Positions 11,398 to 20,498 of a stretch of DNA of 64,000 nt are shown piece after piece. The stretch lies in assembly GCA_021397845.1 (NCBI GenBank), contig JAHSVC010000033.1:361001-425000 (forward strand), in the 5' to 3' direction. Numbering within the stretch: the first letter of the stretch is position 1; the number at the start of each line of letters is the position of its first letter. Under the pieces are notes generated by a model. The model searched no databases. It had not been told where the DNA came from and worked only from the letters and a program-made list of their open reading frames with translations. The position numbers and the translations under genes are program-made. This DNA is from Areca catechu (lineage: Eukaryota > Streptophyta > Magnoliopsida > Arecales > Arecaceae).

Positions 11398-11958
11398 ATG
11401 TCACGGTATATTTACTTTTTTCAAAGTTTCTTGTCAAAAGTGGCTTTGTCTCTGGGGGGGAGAGCCCTATCTTTATTAATGATAAAGATGGGCTGTTCCG
11501 GGGGTCTGACCTTTGCGATTGTTTTTGCTGTGAAGCACCTCCTAACTACCGAATCCGCGCCCTCTCTCTGCAATATGGTGTTGCCTGCTGGGGCGGATTC
11601 GGGAGCGTCTTCCTCATTTCCCAAGCCCGAGTGGGAAACGGCTCTCTCTCTGCCAGACAATCTGGCGGCACCAGAACCTCTGCGTTCCCATGTAGAACAG
11701 GAGTTGCGCATACTCTTTAATATAGGAAAGAAACACACTCTTTCCGACAGAGCTTTTTATGATTACATTGAGCCATTCTCGCTGGAGAAGGCTTCGGTTG
11801 GCTTTTGTAAAGCTCTCCTGGAGAGAGTGAATTCTCTTCAGGTGGAGCACTACAATAAGGGAGACCATATACCTTTTCGATTCAAAACGGAAAAAGATAG
11901 GGAGAGGTTGTACTCCATCGTTTGGGAGTACGCGGACAAGTTGCAGTCAGACCCGTAG
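11398..11958 (+). CDS. orf186, putative membrane-anchored mitochondrial ORF
   Basis: 186-codon open frame upstream of ccmFc, on the same strand and following orf99. Residues 1-50 form a hydrophobic, Gly-containing region (SLGGRALSLLMIK, then GCSGGLTFAIVFAVKHLL), probably one membrane segment. Residues 55-85 are Ser/Ala/Pro-rich. Residues 95-185 are charged and mostly helical (HVEQELRILFNIGKKH, RFKTEKDRERLYSIVWEYAD). No enzymatic motif is visible. A diverged copy of the first part occurs at about 59.95-60.11 kb. Similar unassigned ORFs occur in plant mitochondrial genomes as I recall, but I cannot name one. A chimeric origin is possible. Confidence 0.6.
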   Translation: MSRYIYFFQSFLSKVALSLGGRALSLLMIKMGCSGGLTFAIVFAVKHLLTTESAPSLCNMVLPAGADSGASSSFPKPEWETALSLPDNLAAPEPLRSHVEQELRILFNIGKKHTLSDRAFYDYIEPFSLEKASVGFCKALLERVNSLQVEHYNKGDHIPFRFKTEKDRERLYSIVWEYADKLQSDP

Positions 11959-12004
11959 ATCCAAAGAATTTCAAAAAATGAGTTAGCCGTACGCTCATCA
12001 CATC

Positions 12005-12118
12005 ATATTTCTAGATCCCAATACACCCAATGCCAGATAGCTGCCAAGAAGCACAAGCCAGAAAACACAATATGTGCCCCTGCGACACCTTCATAACTCC
12101 AAATACCCGGTGTTCGAA
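12005..12118 (-). pseudogene. Plastid psbB (CP47) fragment
   Basis: Plastid DNA in the mitochondrial genome. The minus strand reads about 36 codons of photosystem II CP47 without a break: GIWSYEGVAGAHIVFSGLCF followed by LAAIWHWVYWDLEI, then a stop. CP47 normally runs to over 500 residues, so this is a short internal piece. It lies antisense between orf186 and ccmFc, in what would be the ccmFc leader. It has no coding function here. Confidence 0.92.
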
Positions 12119-12231
12119 CTAGTCATTAATGGTCGGCAACATTAGTACCCTTTTTCGGTGTGCGTTGCGAACACTTTCATTTTTAGCGTCTCATCTTCTC
12201 TGGAGAAGCTCAAATCGAACGGATAGAGCAG

Positions 12232-14549
12232 ATGGTCCAACTACAGAACTTCTTCTTTTTCATTACTTCCATGGTCGTGCCTCGTGGCACGGCAGCACCC
12301 GTACTATTGAAATGGTTCGTCAGTAGAGATGTTCCCACTGGTGCCCCTTCTTCCAATGGTACTATAATTCCTATTCCTATCCCTGAATTCCTTTTTTTGG
12401 TCTATCTACATTCCAGGAAATTCATACGCTCCATGGACAGAGCAAAAAGTGGAGTGTTGGTCAGAGCAAGCCGCCCTATTCTATTACCAGACATAATTGG
12501 GAGAAGCTCATCCGCTAGAAATGCTTTATTTCGTTTCGTTCCTGTTTTTCATTTCCTTCTTATCGAATCCATGGGGGACTTGTCATATTTAGAATCTTTC
12601 TGCGGTCTGCTCTGTTTACAAATCTTTCGTACTCTCTTCTCTTTACCACGCGATAGGTCAGCGAAGCGTGAGCGGGCGCGGAGAAGGAAAGGCCAAACAC
12701 TTCGGCCTAACGGGAATGAGCAAGGACGAAATGACAAGATGAGGTGCCCCGGGCACCCCCATATAGAAAGAAGGGTCGAAGGTTTTGGGCCTGTAGCTTT
12801 CCCCGTCCCCCCCTCGTCGAGTGGTGCTTGTTTGGGGGGTGTGCCACCAGAAATCGGGCTTGAAGCTCTCGCCTTACCAACGAGCCGACTGCTAATGGCT
12901 GTTGGTCACGACTACTACAAAAAAGTGAAGATGAATCTTCCTATTTCACATGGAGGAGTGTGCATCTTTATGTTGGGTGTTCTTCTGTCGTGCGACCCGG
13001 TGGCTTATGTGCGACCTGTGGCCCACGCCTCCTATTTGTTCAGGGCGGGCGGCGTGAACTCTGATTCGATCCGGGTATTCAATCCCGCCGCTGAGATGCT
13101 CAGTTGACTCCTTAACCTTGATAGGAAGATGGCTTATTCAAAAATTCGTGCATAAGGCTAAGGAACTTTGGATGAACTAATGCGAATGGGTGTAAGCCTC
13201 GCTGCTCGGAAACACCCAGTGCTGACCACACTGAGAGACACGAAAGCGCAGGTAATGCCAGTTGGCGAAGTGGCGTTAAGCATCCCTAGCGGTACGCAAA
13301 GAGAGGTCGTGATGATATCATCTACGTCCGTACCGCTCCTCGTGGAGTAGATCCCGCATCCAACCAACTTTTTTTTTACCAGGGAACGGGAGAATTCCCA
13401 CTACCGCTGGCAGGCCAGCCGGGCCGTGAGCGCGGTGGGAACGGGCTTCCCAAAAAGCCAGCCCCGGCCCGGGTCAGCATAGAATGAAGGGGACGGCCCT
13501 AATGTTGTGTTGGCAAAGAAAGCGGGTTGCGGGCGGATAAAAGCGGACGTGGGGACTCGGGTCGGAGCGCAGTGTAACTAAGAGAGCCATTCCATTTAGG
13601 GCGAGACAGAATGGGCGGGCACGAGCGGTCTGGTGTCCGAGCCGATTGGTCAGACGACGACTACTGCACTTATTAGATTAATATTAGCCGCCTATCCCGG
13701 AATAGACTGGGATGGAATAGAAAGAACGCGAAGCGCTATAGGGTCGGTTTGTTTTTGGGGGGTGGGGGAATAAGCTTGCTTCTTCACAAGCTTATCCCCG
13801 CCCCGTTTCCTGTCCGTCCCGACCAGCAGCAGCTGGGTCTCCCCATCTCTCCTCAACTTCCCCCGGTCTTCGGCCCGAGCTGTATGAGGCAGAAACTCGT
13901 CCCACGTACGGTTCGGAGGCCGAGCCCCACCCCAGCAATAATGGTGCGGCTTAGGTCAACTAATACGAATAAGATAGAGTTCACTCAACGATTGCCTTTG
14001 GGTCCCGAACTCCATATGGGGAAGGAACGTTGTTGTTTGCGAGGTCTCGATCATTTACATGGACCCACTTCTCATTCCATTTGTGGGAATTTGATGATTT
14101 ATAAATCGTCCCCAACGAGCGATCGGTTCATGTTTGAGCATGATGAATCACTTCGTGCCGACCTCTTGCCCATAAACTTTCCCCCCTCATATGAGAATGG
14201 AAAACTGGAGCATTTTCTGCATCGGTGGATGAAGAATCACGAACATAAGAATTTCTGGTTTACCATGTTCCCAGAAAAAAGATACTTTTTTTCCATTCGA
14301 GAAAGGACGAGCACGACTGAAGTGGCTATACATACAAATCCATTTACGGATCTATATGCTCCGATTGGAACTGGAAGTTCCAGAACTGGCGGCTGGTATA
14401 CCACCATAATGAAATTGCCTTTTATTTTTAGTATTCGGATAGGATTTCTGTTGGCTTCATCGGGAGGCTCGCGTAGTTTGTTACGTCAGCTCCAAAAGGA
14501 TAAGTTGCATTGGAATCGAGAAAGTTCCGTTCCGTTCATAATTGCGTAA
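12232..14549 (+). CDS. ccmFc: Cytochrome c maturation protein CcmFc (split gene, exons 12232-12989 and 13961-14549)
   Basis: C-terminal part of the CcmF haem lyase, an inner-membrane protein that with the other CcmF part and CcmH attaches haem to apocytochrome c (System I). Plants encode CcmF as separate N and C genes. Exon 1 is 758 nt (252 codons plus 2 nt) and exon 2 is 589 nt, giving 448 residues, about the usual length. Exon 1 has the hydrophobic start, KWFVSRDVPTGAP, the conserved GGVPPEIGLEALALPTSR block and HGGVCIFMLGVLL. Exon 2 starts at codons for NTNKIEFTQRLPLG, and has LEHFLHRWMKN and a C-terminal membrane segment (FIFSIRIGFLLAS). The genomic codons include P and R at residues 17-18 and SS at residues 40-41, where other plants have L, C and FF, so C-to-U editing is expected. 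The 291-codon frame read through the 5' splice site and the 266-codon frame opened upstream of exon 2 are extended by intron sequence and are not the protein. Confidence 0.97.
12990..13960 (+). other. Group II intron of ccmFc
   Basis: 971-nt intron. The 5' end is GTGCGACC, the group II consensus GUGCGAY. Near the 3' end lies domain V at 13877-13914: outer stem GAGCTGTA paired with TACGGTTC, with a GAAA loop. Domain VI follows (13919-13955, ccgagccccacc paired with ggtgcggcttagg, loop cagcaataat). The intron ends in AC. Joining 12989 to 13961 keeps the ccmFc frame (TC + T gives Ser, then Asn-Thr), which supports both ends. No maturase ORF is present, so splicing needs trans-acting factors. Short open frames inside it are not genes. 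Confidence 0.93.
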
Positions 14550-16196
14550 AAGTTGTCAAAATAGTGGCTGCGGCGCGTCGAGGTATAAAAGTGTCTTGTC
14601 TTCCTTACAGATGAAAGTGGCCGTGAGCCTTAGCTAACTGTATATACGAACCGATCCGACGGATATATAAGCCGTAGGGTTCACAAGAATAGGACCTATA
14701 AGCCCGGGTGCAAGGATTTGAGTTCCCCTCTTCTTATTTCTTTATAAATTATATAGTAGTATACCCTACCCTATTTTTAGCTTTGATTAACGGAGCCCCT
14801 TTGGTCCGGCTTTGCATCTCGCGAGACCATATTAAGAGGAAGAGAGGAAAGAGATAGTCAAATTGCAATCAATAGGATAATAGCAAGAATAGGGGATGAT
14901 TTCGTGGGGAGATCCCTTTCATTCATGCACTAATTCATGCGCGAAATTCATAGATTCTTTACCGCTCACAAGCAGTGCATCAGTATCAGTCTCAGAGGAG
15001 TGCCTCCCTTCGTTACGGGAATAGTATAAGTATAAAGTACAATCCACCTAGTCCGAGTTCAAATTCGTTTAATATGAATAACCGAGCTTTTTAGCTCTAA
15101 TTGGCATCTTGGCTTCCATACCGGGAGAGGCACGAGCTAATCTTTTACTGTTTGGAAGGTTGGGGAATGGGATCGGTAGAAAGGTAGTCCAGCAAGAGTA
15201 GAAAGGCTCGGCTAGTCCAGCGTCAGTCCCAATTCACGGGATAGGGAAGGGAAAGAAAGGAATGCAGTACTAAGCTAGTTAGCCACAGGCAGCAATCAAT
15301 ATGAATCAAAGTCGAAAACGTTCTCAAAGGCCGGCCTATATCGTTTTTTGTGGTACCTAATGGTTATCCTCCTTATCTCAACTCAAAGAAAGTGGCAACA
15401 ATTGCGTTTTTATGGCCTTATAAGCGGTTTCCTTCATAGTGAATAGCCGGGGGCTGCTAAACAAGAGAGAGATCCCATCTGTAAAGAGGCAGGCAAAAAA
15501 GCCGGTGTAGGAGAGGAGAGCAAGACGAAGCAGGCCTCTTAGTTGCAACAGACCATAGAATCCCCTTTTCAGACACTTTTGCCATAGAAGCACCTTACAT
15601 AGAAGAAAAGCTGGCTGACGACGTGCCCTTTACGCCCAGTCATGAATTCCCCACGATATCGAAATTTTTTCAAGCCAAAGCAAAGTCCGACCCCTTACCC
15701 ATTCAGCCTTTTGTCTACCCGTGAATAAGCTAAAGCCTTGGCTTCTTCTAAAAGAGTTGGTTTAGGTTTCCGCCGGATCCCCAGTTTTCAAAGAATGACT
15801 TTCCAGATCCACGCTGAATACGAGCATTTGAAGAATCAGTGTTCACAATCTTCCTCGGCTGACTGACATAGAACGGGGATTTGCATGCCCCTTCTTTGCA
15901 ACTCCTTATGAGTTGGTAGTTTTCCAAGGATCGCTTCCCCCGCACAAAAGGAATGGCATTCTTCTCCCCTACGATTTTGGCCCAGTTCACCTTTCAGTTT
16001 TCATGCCGAATCAGGTTCCAAGCTTATTTTACACAAAATTGCCCATTAGCTTAAGGTTTCTACACTACCAAATCGCTATTATTGACCAGAATCTCCGTTT
16101 GATTGATGAGGGGCCATAGGTCCATCATGTCTGCTGAAGTTGGAGGGGGGGAGCTGCCACTTTCCATTATTAATAAGTTGACTTACCTTAGTATCC
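14550..16196. other. Non-coding spacer downstream of ccmFc
   Basis: About 1.6 kb with no recognised gene. An 80-codon minus frame (15990-15748) is basic and unassigned. I saw no obvious terminal stem-loop for ccmFc. Confidence 0.5.
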
Positions 16197-17088
16197 TTAG
16201 ACCCAGGTCGTACCGTATTCTATCTCTCCTACCAGATCACAGATGCGGCCCTGTTTAAGCCAAGGGTAAGACCACAGATTTTTTGCCTGCCCATCTAAAA
16301 TAATATGCAAAACATGTAGGGATATCCACTCTCCGTTTTTCAGGATATGGCGCCAAGCCCAAGAAGCATTAGCAGAAATTCTCACATCCCAAACTGAGTC
16401 TTTCTTCAAGTATTTGGATCTGATCCAATCAGCCCAAAGATCATTCTTACCACTAGCAACTTCCCAGAATAATCTAGCCTGACTGGCAGTGTTCCAGTCT
16501 TTCAAACTTCTAATTCCCAAACCGCCCTCTGTTTTCGGTCTGCAGACGAGTTCCCATCTCACCGCGTGCATTTTTTTCAGTAGCTCCGGTCCACTCCAGA
16601 GGAAATGGCACATCATGCTTTCCATTTTCTTCAGCGAGGCTATTGGAATAAAGAAAGCAGCAGTCCAGTAGACTTGGAAGCTAGAAAGAACAGTTTTAAC
16701 CAATTCCAATCTGCCCGCATAATAAAAGATCAAAGTTTCGCTTTCCATCCAGGAAACCCTTTCTTTACTTTATCTATCAGAGGTTCACACAGTGATTGAT
16801 TGAGTCTAGAAGTAAATAAAGGCAGACCTTTGATGTCATTTTGAGGGATCCTTCAGTTACACCCAAGTGGTTAAGTAATAGGGCTTTATTCTGCTCATTA
16901 GCTCCAAAGAAAGCTTGACTCTTTGTCTGGTTAATCTCCAGTCCCGACTGATCAGAGAAGCCCTGAAAGGAGGGATTGTTGCCATATGCGCTGAAACATC
17001 CCGTGATTCCCCCCGGACCCCCCGTCGCCCGACATCCTCCCTCCAAAGAATCAAACCTTTTGGGGGTAGAGAAATGAGTTGATTTCAA
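16197..17088 (-). pseudogene. LINE fragment, RT end plus C-terminal region
   Basis: Third LINE remnant and the longest retroelement piece here. The first minus frame (17088-16777) has SGLEINQTKSQAFFG, the 'G...N..KS...F' block after the RT catalytic site, and LLNHLGVTEGSL. A second frame (16748-16197, 183 codons without a stop) has GRLELVKTVLSSFQVYW, FLWSG, the W-E-L-V-C-R-P-K-T-E-G-G-L-G-I-R block, LFWEVASGKNDLWADWI and a C-terminal zf-RVT-like region. The frame change near 16770, plus the missing endonuclease and RT core, make it a pseudogene. The open 183-codon frame suggests it is younger than the other LINE pieces. Confidence 0.88.
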
Positions 17089-17125
17089 GACGTCCTCCCG
17101 GGTTCGATTCCCGTATAGTGGGTAG

Positions 17126-17907
17126 TTAATCCTTGGAATCGGGAGTAATGATCGAATGCCGAGTAGAGTTTATAAAGTGGAGTGATCATTGCTTGGAGAC
17201 CCGATGGATGGGAGTCTCCCCCATAGGAGCGAACTCATTCCCACATTCGTTAGCCGCAAAGCTAGAAACGGTCCCGGTTGGTCACTTTGGAAGGTATCTC
17301 AGGTGATCTTTGACCCCTGGCTGACCGCGTACATCAATGTCTCCCCACTAATTAGGCGGACGACAGGACTAGTGTCGCACAACGCCAATACCCTATAGAA
17401 TGCATAGCCAAAAAAGTAGACTATATGTACCGATGAAAGTAAGAAAGGTTATAAGCCCGACTGGGGCAAAGCAAGGGTTGTAGGCAATGCGACATCAGTT
17501 GGCATATAACAAAGGATCAGTAAAAGCCAATGACGGAGCTTACAAGTTATTTATACCTACCTAATTTCGCTTCTTCTTGAAGCCTATTTCGAGACCATTC
17601 GACTCTAAGGAGTTAGATGAGGGAAGACAAGAACAATCTCGCTCAACAGAATGCGAGTATCCAGAACCTGAAAAGGCCACACTGGTAGTTGTAGAGCTCA
17701 GGATGTCAGCTGGGACTTTCCCTTCCTGTCTAAAAACAGCGAGAATCAAGCCATGAATGTTCTATGGTCATACTATGATGAAAGAATATACTATTTTTAG
17801 TGGAATGAAGTAATGGTGAATGAATGAGAGAGCTTGAAAAAAGCAATGCATCAGGGCTAGGCTGACGATGTCTGTCTGGCGTACCTAATAAAGTTTGTAT
17901 AGGGCGC
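17126..17907. other. Non-coding spacer
   Basis: No recognised gene. A T-arm-like sequence just before it (17098-17116) lacks a matching acceptor or anticodon arm. Confidence 0.5.
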
Positions 17908-18258
17908 GTGCTACTCATGACAAATGCATTAAGTTTTCCTATAATAATAAGCCATACCTATCCAACAAATAACAAAAACCTTAACATAAGTAAGTACGCT
18001 TTGATGATCAGCCTATTAATTAAGCGAGGCCTTTCGAAGTGCTGTCAGCTCAGGATGCCTAGAGCCGCACAACGAGTGGTTTCCAACCGCGCAAGGAGGT
18101 TGTTGGCAGATAGTCAAGGCCAAGATCCGAACTTGACGTCCCAAGGAGTCTCTGTTCATCTTCGTTCAAGGCAGGACGCATTTGACCCCAATGTTACAGT
18201 GGCTCTAGCTAAGGCTGCCAGCGGTCTAGATAAGACGCAGGACTATCAATTGAGATAA
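17908..18258 (+). CDS. Hypothetical ORF, 116 codons
   Basis: Open frame with no family I recognise. Residues 1-45 are mixed hydrophobic. From residue 50 it is basic and Ala/Arg/Gln-rich (AAQRVVSNRARRLLADSQGQ), like a piece of a larger helical protein. No shine-like or promoter signal. It may be chance-open. Confidence 0.2.
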   Translation: MLLMTNALSFPIIISHTYPTNNKNLNISKYALMISLLIKRGLSKCCQLRMPRAAQRVVSNRARRLLADSQGQDPNLTSQGVSVHLRSRQDAFDPNVTVALAKAASGLDKTQDYQLR

Positions 18259-20177
18259 GCTAAGACTATCCAACAAGGACTACCTACGAGGGCAGCAACA
18301 ACAACCCAGCCCGAAAGACAAAGTCTATGGCCAGAACTCAGAAGGCGGCGGAAGATCGTTCGAAAGCGAGTAGCTAAGACCCCGATAGCGCCGGCGAAAG
18401 CATCCAGAGAACAAGGTAGAAAGACAGGATGGCGTTGAAGGTGTATAAGCCAAGCCAAAGGACGGCGACAAGGAAGCAGTCAAGCAATCACCAAGTCGTT
18501 TCACTCGGGTACCTTTCAACCAGGAGTCTTCGAAAGCGAAGGAAGAAGAACCAACCATACCTGTCGAACCAACAACGGTGTCCTCAGGTACAGTGTCATC
18601 CTTGGGACCGGATTCGGGGAAACGCTCCAAAATAGAGTGCAATAGTGCCACCACGGACTATTGGAGAAAGAGTAAAAATACAGCGTCTGGGGACCGTCAG
18701 AGCAAAATCTAGCAGCCCCAAAAAAGAATAAGCTAAAATGAATCATCAAGATAATCTCTGGCTATCTCATGAATCAGACCAAAACACCCAAAATCATTTA
18801 CAACCTATACTACCCTTAGCATAGTGATGCCCCACAAGTCCCATGGGGGAACTCTCGATCACTCAAGAGGATATCTCTCACCAACCCAATCAACTCAGTG
18901 AGGTGGAACCCGCAAGTTGGAAAGGTCAGAAAAGAAGGGAAAGATCATACCGGATCTTCCATAATAACATCCTGCTGAAGCATATACACTTAGCTCTCAT
19001 TATCACTCAGCAAAGATAGTCATACCTCACTCATTGCACAGGACCCTTAAGAAAAAAGAGCCCAGTGGGGGCATGACCTCAGAAGAGAATGGCCCCAGCC
19101 ATTGATAATCATTTTTGTGGTTCCTAATCGGGATGGAGATTCCGGTCCGGTGTAGGGGGCACCTTCTTCATGATCTAGGGGTCAAATGTAGCCTGTGCTA
19201 AGCAGGAAGAGCTCCTCTTTGGTTCCATCTGTCCACATTCTTCCCTTCCATCTAGGAATTTTTTTTCCGTGTAGTCGTCCTCCATGAACAGAGTCCATGA
19301 GCTCGAGAAGAGAAGTTTCGGTCAACCAACCAGCCCTTCCTAATCATTCAGAATTCGTTGCGTTCTTCTTTCGAGCTCATCAGTCAGCTTCCAGCCACCC
19401 ACCTGTTGATCTTGACCTACAGAAAGGGGTGAATGAGGTAAGAACGTCTGTCTTTCGGTGACCAACAGCCAGAGATAGGTCTGTGCTTTCGTCAGGGACG
19501 TCAGTACCAGGTTTTGATCAGTCATCCAAAAGAGAGGGGCTCTGAGGACCAGTTTGACATCTCATTCAAAAGAGAGTGAGTGAAAATGATGCACTACACG
19601 GACGCCATTTGGACCCTACGAAAGCAAGCCCCGAGCCGAGATATACCAAGGGCTTCATTTGCCATGTTGAGGGCTCAGAATAAGCTCATGTTGGAAAGCA
19701 AGCATGTGCAAGAATCAATCAGGATAGAAATCCTGATTTGGATGGATTGACCTACGACTGATTGAGTCAGGCCCTTTCTCACTGACTTCTTCCTTCATTT
19801 GGAGAAGTCATCCGGAATGGAACCAGTTTTAAAGTCGTATGCAGAAGAGAAGTGCAAAATGGGAAAAGACGAAGACTTTGGAAGCGAAAGATGCACCGAT
19901 TGACGCTCTTCCAGCCCAGCTGCTGTTTCTGTTTATTGAGCTCAAAGTAGATGAGAGAGAGAGAGCTTCTTTTTTAGATATCCCCACTATTAGAGCTTTT
20001 AGATGAGAAGAGATTTCGCGTCATGGAACATGTCCAGGTCTACGCTTTCCTGTGCATTCCAAAATAAGGTAATATATATAAAGTTCAACATAGGAACTTT
20101 AAAAAGATTCTTTCCGGACGTGAGCCTCACCCAAGAGGGAACCTCCTTTTTGTGCTCTTTCTCTTCTATCATGCATC
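18259..20177. other. Non-coding spacer
   Basis: About 1.9 kb. Overlapping frames on both strands near 18.3-18.7 kb (up to 109 codons on minus) show no family motifs. Nothing else recognised. Confidence 0.45.
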
Positions 20178-20498
20178 ATGGCCGGGTGCTCTTGGCCCAG
20201 TCAATATCGCTTATTCTGGTCTTTAGGTGGTATACAAGATGTGGAACTTTTCCTCTTCTCTATAAGTAGAATAAAAATAAATGCATTTGCACGAGATGAA
20301 GACCGCCTTCTTTATGGTAGAGATTTTGACACGCACAAGCCTACCGGAAGGTTCTGCAATGGAAGAATCCCTTTCGTTGGTAACTTTTATTTTCTTGAGT
20401 TTTATCAACTTCTACTTTTTATGTTCATTGTTTGGCTGCTGAGAAAGTGGGGGAATTTCACGATAAAACGAGAGCTTGGTTATGTTTTCTTGGACTGA
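20178..20498 (+). CDS. Hypothetical ORF, 106 codons, one membrane segment
   Basis: Unassigned open frame. The middle is polar and charged (RDEDRLLYGRDFDTHK). Residues about 69-88 form a hydrophobic aromatic stretch (NFYFLEFYQLLLFMFIVWLL) that could span a membrane, followed by a basic tail. No family recognised; possibly chance-open. Confidence 0.2.
   Translation: MAGCSWPSQYRLFWSLGGIQDVELFLFSISRIKINAFARDEDRLLYGRDFDTHKPTGRFCNGRIPFVGNFYFLEFYQLLLFMFIVWLLRKWGNFTIKRELGYVFLD

Noticed and set aside
13168..13367. Open frames inside the ccmFc intron
   Set aside because: They lie wholly within the group II intron and have no maturase motifs.
13749..13960. N-terminal part of the frame that contains ccmFc exon 2
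   Set aside because: It is intron domains V and VI read in frame; the exon starts at 13961.
17085..17125. T-arm-like sequence gggttcgattcccgta, as in trnE
   Set aside because: The bases before and after do not form an acceptor or anticodon stem, and no anticodon can be placed. At most a scrap.
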